DNA of 64,000 bases from Anthracocystis setariae (lineage: Eukaryota; Basidiomycota; Ustilaginomycetes; Ustilaginales; Ustilaginaceae). Shown one piece after another: positions 10,853 to 21,580 of this stretch. Where the stretch lies: the NCBI GenBank assembly GCA_928724745.1, contig CAKMXJ010000015.1:496001-560000 (forward strand), read 5' to 3'. The stretch's first letter is position 1. Each line of letters starts with the position of its first letter. The notes under the pieces are model-generated. The model searched no databases. It was not told the origin of the DNA and saw nothing but the letters and a program-made list of their open reading frames with translations. Both the position numbers and the translations under genes were made by a program.

Positions 10853-12265
10853 TTATTCGTCGGATTGCCAGACGATGATATGACTGATATCGGCTGCATA
10901 CTGTTGCGGATGGTCGATGGGGCCGGTGAAGGTGATATTGTTGGTGTCTCGTGCGTTGAGAGTGAGTTTGACTGGAGTGTCTAGGAGGAATGATTGAGGG
11001 TTTCCGCCGGTTGGGTAAGTTACATTGACGGGGTTCTGTTGGTTGACCTGGATGGATCCGAAGCGCCAGTTCGGGTAGCTGTTTTGGTTCGAGTAGAAGA
11101 CACTGATCCACACGTCGCCACCTTTACCGTTTGGCGTGGAGACGTTGTGTAGGGTGAACGAGTTGTGATTGCCGACGTACTGTGCGATCACGCCAGAGGG
11201 GCAGACGGGGCAGGGGTTGAGTGCGGCCCCGGCAGTGTTCGGCGTGATCGTGGTGGATGTCTTGCTGAGTGCGAACGTGGAGTTGGCCGGGACTGAGTAT
11301 GCGGTAGGGGAGGAGGGGTCGGGTTTCCAGACGGGAAGGTGGACCAGGGTGCGCGAGATGAGCGGGTACCAGACGTAGGTGGATTGTGATAGGTCGGTAT
11401 CCCACCATCGATCGCCTAGGTAGACTTCAAGATTGGGTAGGGGCGAGATTTCGAAGGTGTTTTGCGAGTCGTATGTGTTGTACATTGGTGGAGCGATGTA
11501 TTGGCTGAACGTAGGTGCGGTAGTGGCCAGATCTTTGGTAGTCCAAATTGAGTTGGCATTGGGTCGCCAGCCGGTTTGGTACGAGAGAACCACGTTGTAG
11601 ATACCAGCATCGTCCTTATATACTCCAAAGCCCTCGAGGCGGGTGTTGATGGTGGACACCACCTCGGTGACATTAGTGTACGATGAGTCCATCTTGGCAA
11701 TGGCGGTCTGCGCATTGTTGTCGGTAGCAAACAGCAGGTAGCCCTGGTTGTTATCGGATTCATCGAGATACACGTTCATGTCGCGACTCTGCATACCCAA
11801 CGGGCTAAACACACCTTGCGGTGTACATGTCCATGGACCGGTCACCTGCGAGGCGGTACAGACGCCCACTTTGGCGAGAGAGTAGTTGGATGAATCGGCG
11901 TGGAACCAGAGAATGTATTCGCCCGTGGTTGGGTTGCGGATCAGTTTGGGTCGTTCGCCGACTTGGAATGGGAGCGATGAGGATGGGTCGACGATCAAGC
12001 CGTGTGAGTCCCAATTGATCAGGTCGGAGGACGAGTAGAGTGCGAAACCTTGGAAACCGTTGCCGGAACCTTTGTACTCGCCAACCCAGTACCATAGCGA
12101 GGTCGAATTGTCGTACAGCATTCCAGCACCGTGCGCGTTGATGTAATTGCCCGAAGTGTCGGTCCATCGTGCTCCACTGACGATGTAGTTCTCCTTAGCC
12201 ACCGCGGTGGCGGGGACTGCGGCGAGCGCGGCAATAGCAAGGGAGAAGAGAGAAGAGAAGAGCAT
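10853..12265 (-). CDS. secreted GH43 exo-beta-1,3-galactanase-like hydrolase with C-terminal CBM35-like domain
   Basis: Predicted 470-aa secreted enzyme acting on beta-1,3-galactan, for example side-chain-bearing arabinogalactan of plant walls. The N-terminus (MLFSSLFSLAIAALAAVPA) is a clear signal peptide. The frame stays open 129 codons further upstream, but only this ATG gives a signal peptide. The five-bladed propeller runs from about residue 28 to 330. It opens with IVSGARWTDTSGN...AHGAG, typical of GH43 subfamily 24. Likely catalytic or binding residues are Glu in GERPK (about 103), Glu in RLEGFG (about 210) and Gln in YDSQNTF (about 266). Residues 345-470 resemble a CBM35 carbohydrate-binding module. 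Many N-glycosylation sequons are present. Substrate assignment is by family resemblance, not proof. Confidence 0.85.
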   Translation of the reverse strand: MLFSSLFSLAIAALAAVPATAVAKENYIVSGARWTDTSGNYINAHGAGMLYDNSTSLWYWVGEYKGSGNGFQGFALYSSSDLINWDSHGLIVDPSSSLPFQVGERPKLIRNPTTGEYILWFHADSSNYSLAKVGVCTASQVTGPWTCTPQGVFSPLGMQSRDMNVYLDESDNNQGYLLFATDNNAQTAIAKMDSSYTNVTEVVSTINTRLEGFGVYKDDAGIYNVVLSYQTGWRPNANSIWTTKDLATTAPTFSQYIAPPMYNTYDSQNTFEISPLPNLEVYLGDRWWDTDLSQSTYVWYPLISRTLVHLPVWKPDPSSPTAYSVPANSTFALSKTSTTITPNTAGAALNPCPVCPSGVIAQYVGNHNSFTLHNVSTPNGKGGDVWISVFYSNQNSYPNWRFGSIQVNQQNPVNVTYPTGGNPQSFLLDTPVKLTLNARDTNNITFTGPIDHPQQYAADISHIIVWQSDE

Positions 12266-12681
12266 CTTGTTCGGTATCAGATGGAAAAACACACGAGCAC
12301 AACCTTTAGCATGATTCAAGGGGGAAAGGGGGTTATTTATGTTCTCGACACCAAGTGAGGGGTAGGAGAGGAGGGCCAGGTACTTACACCCCAGCGATGC
12401 TGATCTAGGCATCCGTGAATGACCATGAATCAACATTGTTCTTCGGTGTTCGGCTAAGCGCTCTAATTGTTCTTTGTTGAGAACCTCTTTCGGACATGGG
12501 CAAGTGCAAGCGAGCCATCGGTCAACTCGGACGAACATGTTCTTTCCCCCGCAAAACCCTCTACCACCTCCCACATGAATCCCCCCCTCCCCTCCCGCTG
12601 TGCAAATCCACACCAGGACCGTCGTTAGGATGCAGTAGTTTATGATCCGCAAGAGCTGAGTTTAGCTGTCAAGTAGAGCCG

Positions 12682-12729
<48 letters not shown>

Positions 12730-13170
12730 AAAAGGAAAAACAAAAACAAAAATAAAAATAAAGATCGAAATTTTTACTTTAAATCCCCCGAAAAATTCAC
12801 CTTAGCTGCCTTTTCGCTTCTCTCCGACCAACTCCGTCACGCAACGTTTCGGCAATCTCGACCCCGAATCGCCAACGTGAAGCAGGGGCTCACAAAGGGC
12901 AACAAGTGAATTCACCGTCCCTGGAACAAGTAGTGCCGGGGTTTCGCTTAGGAGGATCCGATGAAAGCCGCACCCCAAGCTACAGTTTCGCTGTGAACAG
13001 ATGCGTGAGATTGAGAGCCACCAGGGTTGGACATTTTTGCAACGACAAAAGCCGAGTTGAGACAGGTGGCAAATGTTTGTGCCAGAGCGAGGTTGGTTGA
13101 TAGATGCAGTACGGGGGGTGAAGGAAGAAAAGACAGAGAAAAGTGGAGAGAATGCAATGTAATGGTAGAC
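12266..13170. other. intergenic region with A-tract
   Basis: Promoter side of the GH43 gene and 3' side of the Sec62 gene. It holds an uninterrupted run of 42 A at 12686-12727, followed by A-rich sequence to about 12780. No gene is seen. Confidence 0.6.
12686..12727. repeat. poly(A) tract, 42 nt
   Basis: Homopolymer of 42 A followed by degenerate A-rich sequence. No target duplication or retroposed sequence was recognised next to it, so slippage expansion is as likely as a retroposed tail. Confidence 0.9.
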
Positions 13171-14370
13171 TCAGTTGAGATCATCCAACGAGTCAGTTTT
13201 TGCGCCTGGGCCAGCGCTTGCGGCGGTGGGGCTCTGTACTGCGCCGTGATCCGCCGCGGCGGGGGATGCGGGATGAGTTTGTGCTGCGGTGTGTTGGGGC
13301 TTGACCTGCACTTGTGGCTGCGATGTGGGAGCCTGTCCAGCGAGATTGCTCAGTGCTGCCTGTCTTGCGGCAGCGCCAGTTGCACTTGCACTTGCACTTG
13401 CGCTTGCACCATTTGCGCCGCTGCTCTTCTTCTTGGCTCCAGCACCTGGAGCCTTGTCGGATGAGGACTTGGTCTTCTTCTTGGGCTCGGGTGGGACATC
13501 CCAAGCCCAGAGCGGGATGAACGAGTCGACAAAGCCAACGTCTTCGAACAAGTTGGGGAAGATCCAGATACCGGGTTTGGCGACGACCAGAGTGATGCAC
13601 CAAAAGATCAAACGGACGATGGCGATGGCGAAGAAGAGACCGATCAGACCCAAGGCTGCGACCGAAAGGTACCACACACCCAGACGCATTGTGGGCGGCC
13701 AGAGAGGGAACATGACGCCGGCCAACATGACAACGACCATACCCAGACCGGCCAGCTTCAAACCAAGCTGAGAGCCTTCATATAGCCAGACATAGTAGAG
13801 GTCGCTGTTAAAGAGTTGCTGCTGATTGATCTCGACGACCTTGGGCGAATCCTTACCGCCGGTGCTGGCACCACGGTCGACGCGAAGGAAAAAGGCGAAG
13901 GGGATGATTTGGTGTAGGCATTGCTCGGCGTCTTGTTTGGATGAGACCTTGGGGACGTCCTTCAACTTGGCGTAGGCAGGCGAGAGGAGAGCCTTGACTG
14001 CAGCAGAACCCTTGAAGTAGTCGACACGCTTGCCATTGAGAGCGCCTACGCGGGTTTTGATGCCAGATTTGTTGCGGAGGAAGTTGACCACGTTGCGCGC
14101 TGGTAGTGGCGCCGAAGATTGTTGCTCCTGCGAAACCCAGAGGGAGGGTTGGTCATCGTGGTGGGAGGAGACAAAGTCGGAAGAGTGAGAAGCCATGTCA
14201 ATAAAGTGGTTCAAATCGATCTGGTCTGTGTTCGGATGATGGGCTTGATGTGCTCGAGGTGATTTGGTTTGCGCTGTAGCCGTGGGGTTGTCGGAAGACG
14301 GAGGGCGTAGAGAAGGTGGACGCGGAGATGCAGCATTGGCACGGAGGTTGCGACGTTTGACCTTGGTCAT
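13171..14370 (-). CDS. SEC62: Sec62, post-translational translocation subunit of the ER
   Basis: Predicted 399-aa ER membrane protein of the Sec62/Sec63 complex, which feeds fully made precursors to the Sec61 channel. The conserved cytosolic N-domain (VVNFLRNKSGIKTRVG, KRVDYFKGS) is followed by two membrane spans at about 200-265 separated by the short loop typical of the family. The LYYVWLYEGSQ motif precedes the first span. The lysine- and alanine-rich C-tail (after PPEPKKK) is low-complexity. The chosen start (MTKVKRRNLR) gives a basic N-terminus. A start at 14196 (MASHSSDF) is an alternative and would shorten the protein by 58 residues. It is divergent from the condensin gene across about 1.1 kb. 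Confidence 0.9.
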   Translation of the reverse strand: MTKVKRRNLRANAASPRPPSLRPPSSDNPTATAQTKSPRAHQAHHPNTDQIDLNHFIDMASHSSDFVSSHHDDQPSLWVSQEQQSSAPLPARNVVNFLRNKSGIKTRVGALNGKRVDYFKGSAAVKALLSPAYAKLKDVPKVSSKQDAEQCLHQIIPFAFFLRVDRGASTGGKDSPKVVEINQQQLFNSDLYYVWLYEGSQLGLKLAGLGMVVVMLAGVMFPLWPPTMRLGVWYLSVAALGLIGLFFAIAIVRLIFWCITLVVAKPGIWIFPNLFEDVGFVDSFIPLWAWDVPPEPKKKTKSSSDKAPGAGAKKKSSGANGASASASASATGAAARQAALSNLAGQAPTSQPQVQVKPQHTAAQTHPASPAAADHGAVQSPTAASAGPGAKTDSLDDLN

Positions 14371-15477
14371 GTTTGCAAAGTGGAGACTAGAGCACGGATG
14401 GTGGAGGAGGAAGAGGAGGAGGATCCGAGGATAGACCAAAGCCGCTGGGCACTTGAGGAGGAAGGCGATGGATCGCATTGGAACAAACTTACCATTTTGT
14501 GGAATGGAATCGACGCTCGAGCGAGGTGGGTTCGAGTCAAGTGTGGGAGAGAAGCGAGGTGGCCAAATGAAGAAGTGGGTAAATCGAGACAGTGTTGTGA
14601 GTCAAGACAAGCGACAGGCCGATTGCGTAAGAGAGAAGGTGGCTCGTCCAATCGTTGACGTGGTGGAATGTATCGTGGTTGAATTTGAACAAGGTAATGG
14701 TAATGGTGGTGGTGGTGATGATCGTGATTGCAGGAAAGCCAAACTGCACTGACCAAGCTGAAATGGAAGCTCTGAGTGTGAGAGTGATTGAGTGAGTGCA
14801 TTATTATATTATTATTATTATTATTGGAGCGAATGCGCTGTTCTTCTTGGCCTTTGGAGACGCGCGACGCCCAAAATTAAGCCGAATACGGATGCAATTA
14901 TTTGGCTCCGCATTCAGAGAGAGAGAGAAACGCACGCACGCTTCCTTCAGCCATGTAATTGTACACTGTATCTTTGTATCTAGCAAATTGCTCAACGTAT
15001 CGGGCAAAGTCACGTGATTTGATTTAGCGCGAAGCAAACTGAAAACTAGATCTAACAACAATACATACTCTATCGCTAAAAAAAAAAAAAACAAAAAAAA
15101 AACACGCTCAATAATAAAAACGCGCGTCAAACCGAAGAGAGACCAACACCCGGTTCGGATGTGCCTATCAAAAAACAAAATCTCAGAGAGTGTGTGTTGT
15201 AGTGTATTATTGAATGCTGAGTCGGCGAAAAAGCAAATACACTCACGCTGTCAAACTCTTGCCACGCCTTGTATCATCCATCGTCATTACCATCACCATC
15301 ACCTTGCACATCGATCGCACCGCCTTTTCAAACTGCTAGCAGCAACATCATCATCATCATCATCATCATTCAATCGCTCACGGGTATCGCATCTGTTGGC
15401 GCCTCTATACCCACTTACGCGCGCGTGCGCATCTCGCTACCAGCAAGACCAACACCAACGCAGACTAGCTCGCTACA
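14371..15477. other. divergent promoter region with microsatellites
   Basis: Region between the SEC62 and condensin start codons. It holds an (ATT)n run at about 14800-14825, A-tracts around 15078-15101 and an (ATC)n run at about 15346-15369. No additional gene is seen. Confidence 0.5.
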
Positions 15478-18400
15478 ATGTCGCAAGCAGCCAGCCCCAC
15501 CACCGCCTTTAATCTCGCTGACGAGATTCTCTTGCTTCAAGATGATCCTTACATCATCCCTCTAGAGGTTGCCGTCGACGACATGAATGCTTCCCAACAG
15601 ATCTCTACGCTCGACACGCCAATCGACGCTATCACTTCCACTCCCGACAACATCTCCGACGCACAGATCTTCGACCTCATTCGTTCCTATCTCAAACACT
15701 TTGCCAACCTCTGTCCAAATGCTTGCAACAAGCTCTTGGACGTCATTTCATCCGGAATGTCTACTGCGCTCGACCAAGCACAACGACAACTCGACGGCCA
15801 TGATCCCAACGCATACTCTTCTCACGCCGAAACCCTAGAGCGATACGCCTTCCTCCTCCAATGGCTCGTCTCTGTCGCCGAAAAGCACAGCGGTGCAAGA
15901 TCAGATCATGCCGGCTCCACTGCTGCCATTGTCGCCAATCGTGGTCGTCGAGGTGCCGGTGCCAAATCAGCCGCGGCGGCGGCGGCGGCCGCCAAATCCG
16001 GTTCCGCCAAAGCAGATGCCTGGGCCTGGTCCAACTCGATTCCTGCCGTACTCACCCTCATGTCCAAAGCGGCTCGCATCCGTAGCGAGCGCATGTGGAC
16101 CGTCTCTGCCGCTCGAGACTCGTTTGTTTCCGGTTGTCTCCTTCGACCGGCCCTCCTTCTTCAGGAGAACGAGTCGTACCTCAAGGTACAAGCCATCAAG
16201 CTCGGAATCTTCAAAGTCATCTGTCAAGCCGTCAAGGCGCACAACCAAGCCTTTTCCGCCCAAACCAGCATCATGCAAAGCTTGCAATACTACGAGCATC
16301 TCGCCGAACCCATGGCCGAACTCCTTTCGCTCATGCGTCTCGAATTCGATTACGAGCGTCTCGGAGAAGAAGTGCTTCGTGAGGTCGCCGCCAAAAACTT
16401 TGGCGCCATGGACACAAAAAGTCCTCGTTCCTTTGGTCGTTTTCTCGTTCGTATGGCCGAGCTCAGCCCCCGCAGTGTCCTCAAGCAAATCTCGCTCCTC
16501 CAAAAACATCTCGATTCCGACTCCTATCCCATGCGCAATGCGCTCATCGAGACGCTCGGCCTTCTCATCAAAGAACTCGCCCTCACCGACGACTCGCTCA
16601 ACCCCGACGGAGCCGACGTCGCCGCTCCAGACGATACTGCTGCAGATGAGAACAGGGGAAGCGCCGAGCTTCGCAAAAAGCAGATCGAAACCTTCTTTGA
16701 CTTGCTCATCGAGCGATTCCTCGATCTCAACTCGTACGTCCGTTCCAAACTCATCACCGTCTGCGCCCGTCTCCTCGATCTCCCCACCAAATTCCCCAAG
16801 CAGCGAACCGAGATCACCGACATGTGCATTCGTCACCTGGAGGACAAGAGCAGCGGTGTCCGCAAAAACGCCATCGCTCTCCTCACAAAACTCATCCTCA
16901 CGCATCCATTCGGCATGCTCCACGGCGGCGAACTTTGCCTCCAAGAATGGCAGGCCAGGTACGATCTCGTTTCCAAGCAACTCGAGCAGACCGAGGGCTC
17001 GCTCAACTTGCCCGGCCAGACCGACCAGGACGACGACTCCCAAGTTGATTCTGACAATGATGATATGGATCAAGACGACCAAGAGCAAGACGACCAAGAC
17101 GGCGACGACACTGTCATGCAAGACCAAGATGACAGCGAAGACGAACGTCCCAAGTCCAAATCTACCGACAAGGCCAAAGTCAAAGCCAAAAAGGGTCGAC
17201 GATCTGGCATCGATCTTGACGCCCTTGCTGCTGCTCAGGCCGAGATGGAGCCCGTCGACGCCGAAAAGGTCATGCGTCTGCGTCTGACCAAGCGCTACTA
17301 CACCGATGCCATCGCCTTCATCGCCAAGATCGAAACCGCCATGCCCAACCTCTCCCTGCTCCTCGCTTCCACCAACAAGGCTGAAGTGCTCGAAAGCATG
17401 GAGTTCTTCCGCGTCGCTTACGAATACAAGCTCTCCGGTGCTGCTGCCGGTGTTCGCAAGATGGTCCATCTCATCTGGACCAAGGACAACACCCTGGTCA
17501 TGGAGGATGGTAGTCAACTCAGCGGCGTCCGTTCGCGTCTCATCGAGGTCTACCGTGCGCTCTACTTTGACGCCCGTGCCGACATGAATGCAAAGGACAA
17601 CGTCGCTAGGATTGCCAAGAACATGATCGAGCGTACTTTTGGTGCCACGCTCGCCGAACTCACCTCGCTCGAGGAGATGCTCAAGACCATGCAGGTCGAG
17701 AACCTCGTGCATCCCGAGGTGGTCAAGAAGCTCTGGGCAGTCTACTCGGCGCCTCGCGCCATCTCGGCCGCCCAGCGACGCGGTGCCATCATTGTGCTGG
17801 GTATGCTCGCCACCGCTCGACGCGAGATCATTTCCGAACAAATCGACGTGCTTCTGCAGATCGGGTTGGGTTCGGTGGGCGCAAACGATGTCGTTCTGGC
17901 CAAGTACACTTGCGTTGCGCTCCAACGCCTTGGCGGCAGCGTCAAGAAGGTCAAGGGTGCTCTGAGTGATGAGAGTGTTCGATACCCCATGACGCATGCC
18001 ATGTTTGGCCGTTTGCGAGCTGCGATTCAGATGTCTGGCGATGTCCTCAAGGGCGCCAGCCGCGGTGAGTGGTTCAGCCTGGCTGAGAATGCGATCAACA
18101 CAATCTATTTGCTCGGTGAGCAGCCTGATGCGCTCTGCACCGACATTATTCGCAGTATGACGCTGCGTGTGTTTGGCGCAAAGGCGGCTGCACAGCTACC
18201 AAAGAACGAGTCGAACCACGACGATGCTGCCAGCGACGTCTCCATGTCCGATGCCAAGGAGGCCGAAGCTCCATCCATGGGTGACGCCTTCCAACTCGCC
18301 CAGCTCCTCTTTGTCGTGGGTCACGTCGCGCTCAAACACATTGTCTACCTGGAGCTGGTCGAGCGAGAGTACAAGCGACGCAAAGCCGAAGCGGACAAGG

Positions 18401-19650
18401 AAAAGGCGGTGGCCAAGGCGGTTTCCGAAGGCAAGGCGAGTCGTGCCGCTGCTGCTGCTGCCGCCGCTGCTGTCGAGGAGCTCGACCAGGTCGCCGGTAA
18501 CGCCGAGGACGAGATCGGTGAGGTAATTGCCAGCGTCCGCGAGAAGGAGCTGCTATACGGTAGTAGCAGCGTTCTTGCCATGTTCGGTCCCATCATCACG
18601 CACATTTGTTCGAGCCCCAAGTCGTACCCGAACGAGCTGGTCAGAAGGGCGGCGGTGTTGACGCTGTGCAAGTTTATGTGTGTCTCGAGCACGTTCTGCG
18701 AGACGAATCTGGCGTTGCTGCTGCACATCTTGACGACGTCGAAGGATGCGGTGATCCGGTCCAACGCGGTGATTGCACTGGGTGACATTGCGGTCTGCTT
18801 CGGCTCTCTGGTCGACGAGAATTCGGATCGACTGTATGCCGGCCTCAACGATGGCGATCTTAGCGTCAAGAAGCATACGCTGATGGTGCTCACGCACTTG
18901 ATCCTCAACGGCATGATCAAGGTGAAAGGCCAGCTGGGCGAGATGGCGAAATGTCTGGAAGACAGCGAGCCGCGCGTGTCGGATCTGGCCAAACTGTTCT
19001 TCTCGGAATTGGCGACCAAGGAGAATGCCGTGTACAACAACCTGCCAGACATTATCTCGCACCTGTCGATCGGCAAGCATGCCGTGGACGAGGAGACGTT
19101 TGCACGCACGATGAAGTTCATCTTTACGTTTATCGATAAGGAGAAGCAGGCCGAGAACGTGGTGGAGAAGCTGTGTCAGCGATTCCGGCTGACCAACGAG
19201 GAGAGGCAGTGGAAGGACATTGCGTTGTGCCTGTCGCTGCTGCCGTACAAATCGGAGCGATCGGTCAAGAAGTTGATGGAGGGTTTGCCGTTCTATCAGG
19301 ATAAGCTGCTGCATGCGGAGGTGTACAAGCGGTTCCAGGAGATTCTCGCCAAGGTGAGGGCGAACAAGGCGCCAGGCGCGGGGGGTAGGGGTGGAGTCGG
19401 GGTGGGTGGGGCGGCGGGAGAGGGGGCGGTGGATTTGAAGGAGTTCGAAGAGGTGTTGGCACAGGCGGCCGCCAAGGGGCAACAGGATGAGGCGTTTGAA
19501 GGGGCGGCACAGGCCAAGGTGGCAAAGTTGACGAGACAGAGAGGCGCTAAGGGCAAGGTGAGTGCGGTGGTGGCGGCGGCGGCGACAACAGGAGGGGTGA
19601 AGAGGGCGACAAGGGCTAGTCGGCGCGTTTCGGTGGAAAGTGAAGCATGA
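15478..19650 (+). CDS. YCS4: condensin complex subunit 1 (Cnd1/Ycs4, HEAT-repeat)
   Basis: Predicted 1390-aa non-SMC subunit of condensin, which compacts chromosomes in mitosis. The N-terminal CND1 domain is recognisable from about residue 60. HEAT repeats run through most of the protein. A strongly acidic linker (D/Q/E-rich) lies at about 517-556. The conserved C-terminal CND1 HEAT block is at about 1025-1200 (VRRAAVLTLCKFMC, VIRSNAVIALGDIA). A basic, low-complexity tail (GAKGKV, KRATRASRR) may be a nuclear signal. The length matches the family, and the start codon has a clean leader. An alanine-rich stretch near 162-175 reflects a GCG run. No intron is needed. Confidence 0.92.
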   Translation: MSQAASPTTAFNLADEILLLQDDPYIIPLEVAVDDMNASQQISTLDTPIDAITSTPDNISDAQIFDLIRSYLKHFANLCPNACNKLLDVISSGMSTALDQAQRQLDGHDPNAYSSHAETLERYAFLLQWLVSVAEKHSGARSDHAGSTAAIVANRGRRGAGAKSAAAAAAAAKSGSAKADAWAWSNSIPAVLTLMSKAARIRSERMWTVSAARDSFVSGCLLRPALLLQENESYLKVQAIKLGIFKVICQAVKAHNQAFSAQTSIMQSLQYYEHLAEPMAELLSLMRLEFDYERLGEEVLREVAAKNFGAMDTKSPRSFGRFLVRMAELSPRSVLKQISLLQKHLDSDSYPMRNALIETLGLLIKELALTDDSLNPDGADVAAPDDTAADENRGSAELRKKQIETFFDLLIERFLDLNSYVRSKLITVCARLLDLPTKFPKQRTEITDMCIRHLEDKSSGVRKNAIALLTKLILTHPFGMLHGGELCLQEWQARYDLVSKQLEQTEGSLNLPGQTDQDDDSQVDSDNDDMDQDDQEQDDQDGDDTVMQDQDDSEDERPKSKSTDKAKVKAKKGRRSGIDLDALAAAQAEMEPVDAEKVMRLRLTKRYYTDAIAFIAKIETAMPNLSLLLASTNKAEVLESMEFFRVAYEYKLSGAAAGVRKMVHLIWTKDNTLVMEDGSQLSGVRSRLIEVYRALYFDARADMNAKDNVARIAKNMIERTFGATLAELTSLEEMLKTMQVENLVHPEVVKKLWAVYSAPRAISAAQRRGAIIVLGMLATARREIISEQIDVLLQIGLGSVGANDVVLAKYTCVALQRLGGSVKKVKGALSDESVRYPMTHAMFGRLRAAIQMSGDVLKGASRGEWFSLAENAINTIYLLGEQPDALCTDIIRSMTLRVFGAKAAAQLPKNESNHDDAASDVSMSDAKEAEAPSMGDAFQLAQLLFVVGHVALKHIVYLELVEREYKRRKAEADKEKAVAKAVSEGKASRAAAAAAAAAVEELDQVAGNAEDEIGEVIASVREKELLYGSSSVLAMFGPIITHICSSPKSYPNELVRRAAVLTLCKFMCVSSTFCETNLALLLHILTTSKDAVIRSNAVIALGDIAVCFGSLVDENSDRLYAGLNDGDLSVKKHTLMVLTHLILNGMIKVKGQLGEMAKCLEDSEPRVSDLAKLFFSELATKENAVYNNLPDIISHLSIGKHAVDEETFARTMKFIFTFIDKEKQAENVVEKLCQRFRLTNEERQWKDIALCLSLLPYKSERSVKKLMEGLPFYQDKLLHAEVYKRFQEILAKVRANKAPGAGGRGGVGVGGAAGEGAVDLKEFEEVLAQAAAKGQQDEAFEGAAQAKVAKLTRQRGAKGKVSAVVAAAATTGGVKRATRASRRVSVESEA

Positions 19651-20022
19651 AGTGGATCACAGCTGTTGCGATTCTGTATTCTCTTAAGTTCCAAGGTTCG
19701 AGTTGGATGTATCACTACTACTACTACTACTACTACCACCATCATTGTGTGATTGTTGAACTTGCTACCATGCTAGTGCTAAGGGATGCTTGTGTGTGTG
19801 AGATTGCGACCAAGGTTTGGTGAACAGGCGGGGGCGGCGGCGGCGGCGGCGGTGGTGGGTGGACCCTCTGAAATTCTTGTCCTGCTTACAGTACAACTCG
19901 ATTTTGCTTCCACTGTTACGCCGATGCTTATTATAACCTTTGGCGCGAGTCAGGTGCTGTGGCTATTCTATTGGCATGCTTTGTAGCTGCAGGATGCATG
20001 CATGTACTCTTAAGGCGCTGCT
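19651..20022. other. 3' flank of condensin gene with trinucleotide repeats
   Basis: Contains a (CTA)n run at about 19714-19735 and a GGC-rich repeat at about 19827-19858. No gene is seen. Confidence 0.5.
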
Positions 20023-20208
20023 TGTCACGTGTGCACGTGACTAAGGCTGACTAAGCGTCTGCCAAGCACATTCCGTGGCTGGCCCTACCGCTCACTCGTC
20101 GCTTAGTTCCTCATGTATATAGTCTAGGCCATCACCGGATCTCTCTTCCTTGGAATCCACTGCCTTTACTATTCACACTCTGCATACAAGCTGTGCATTC
20201 GTGTGACA
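20023..20208. mobile_element. solo LTR of the Ty3/gypsy family
   Basis: 186-bp sequence starting TGTCACGTG and ending GTGTGACA, clearly related along its length to the 196-bp LTRs at 33904 and 47601 but with many substitutions and small deletions. It is flanked by a perfect 5-bp target duplication, CTGCT (20018-20022 and 20209-20213). No internal sequence remains, so it is the product of LTR-LTR recombination of an older insertion. It lies about 150 bp upstream of the next start codon. Confidence 0.93.
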
Positions 20209-20356
20209 CTGCTGGTCAGTTGCTACTTAAACCGTGCATCATCTTGTAGCTCACTTGCGGAATGCCATCTCTTTGATTGGGTCAAACGCCAACATAGCGT
20301 GTTGGTCTGACATTTCTACCTCGATCCTTTGACCTTTCACCTGCTCTGGACGCACG

Positions 20357-21571
20357 ATGGAGCACAAACGGATCTTTCAACCGCCACCATTGTTGGGCGT
20401 ATGTGGAACAACATCCAACGCTCAAATCCGCAAACTGAAAACCAATTCGCTTCCTCATCTCTCCATCCACCGCTCGCTCCATGCATCCTCCACACACACC
20501 TCGGCCTCGCTCGCGCTCATCACCTCACGCGCCACTGCCTTGTCGTCCACCTTGAACCGAACGCACCTCACCTCGCTTCGACGACGACACTTGCGCCTAT
20601 GCTGGGATCTCGTCCAAGTGTGTATCCAGCGTCGTCAAATTTCTCTTGCGGCGCGCTACTTGCGCGTCATTCTCGCCGCACATGAATGGTCCACCGATCA
20701 AGGCTGGCGCACCGCACTCCTCCTCCTCTCGCTCAACTCCACTCCCGACGCCAGCCAGACCAAGCTGGAATGGCTATCCACTTTAGACCGCCAAAGCTCG
20801 TCGTATTTCAAAGCCGCACACACCACCTACGCACTAGTCTCGGAATACATTGCAGCCAACCAGATCGCCAACGCTATCGAATTACTCGAACAACGCGTCA
20901 ACTCGCACCCCTACCGCACCCGACCCGAACTTCACTGCACCCTCGGATTGCTCTACATCATGGTCGCCATCCAAACCCTCCAAACTTCCAACCCAGATCA
21001 GCGGCGTGCAGTAAAGCTAAGCAGCCTCGATCGAGCTACAAGGACCAAGGCGCAACAATGTTTCCAAGCAACGCTCCAAACTTGTGCGTCAGCCCAGGCG
21101 GCCGAGCTGGCAAAAAGACAGAGGATATACTACATGGGTAGCAAGCAAAGCGCGTTGGATGCCAACAAGCTTGGTGCTGCCAGGCATGTGGTTTGGGGAA
21201 GTGATCCTTTGCTAGATTCGCATGCGCACAAACTAGATACACAACCATCACCCTCACCATCACCATCACCATCACATTCACCCATCCCACCACCGCGACG
21301 AGAGCAAACGCATAGAGGTCCGAAAGCATGGACGCAAGTGTGGTCGCAAGTTAGCCACATCTATACGCCTCCCACTCCCACCTTGCCATTTCTCCTGGCA
21401 ACCGAGTTCCTCACCCTCCTCTCCCCCACGACGACCACCACCACCAAAACCGAACCCCTCGTCGCCGCAGTACAAGTGGACAACGATGCGAGTATCCGCA
21501 ACATTTTATTCGAACCCAGCTCGCCGGAATTGAAGCCGAATCGACGACGCCGACGACGACGCGCGGTCTGA
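20357..21571 (+). CDS. TPR-like protein, possible Rrn11/TAF1A-type Pol I factor
   Basis: Predicted 404-aa protein. The middle (about 75-260) is helical and repeat-like. A segment reading HLRLCWDLVQVCIQRRQ then ARYLRVILAA and DQGWRTALLL resembles the TPR-like core of RNA polymerase I initiation factor Rrn11/TAF1A. A long C-terminal low-complexity region contains an SP repeat and ends in a run of arginines (RRRRRRRR) that could be a nuclear signal. The identification is tentative. Its 3' end lies 9 bp from the convergent DRN1 stop. The solo LTR sits in what should be its promoter. Confidence 0.5.
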   Translation: MEHKRIFQPPPLLGVCGTTSNAQIRKLKTNSLPHLSIHRSLHASSTHTSASLALITSRATALSSTLNRTHLTSLRRRHLRLCWDLVQVCIQRRQISLAARYLRVILAAHEWSTDQGWRTALLLLSLNSTPDASQTKLEWLSTLDRQSSSYFKAAHTTYALVSEYIAANQIANAIELLEQRVNSHPYRTRPELHCTLGLLYIMVAIQTLQTSNPDQRRAVKLSSLDRATRTKAQQCFQATLQTCASAQAAELAKRQRIYYMGSKQSALDANKLGAARHVVWGSDPLLDSHAHKLDTQPSPSPSPSPSHSPIPPPRREQTHRGPKAWTQVWSQVSHIYTPPTPTLPFLLATEFLTLLSPTTTTTTKTEPLVAAVQVDNDASIRNILFEPSSPELKPNRRRRRRRAV

Positions 21572-21580
21572 AAAATTCAC

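Noticed and set aside
15967..17997. 676-codon open frame antisense to the condensin gene
   Set aside because: It mirrors the codon bias of the real gene, has no recognisable domain, and lies wholly inside an excellent orthologue on the other strand.
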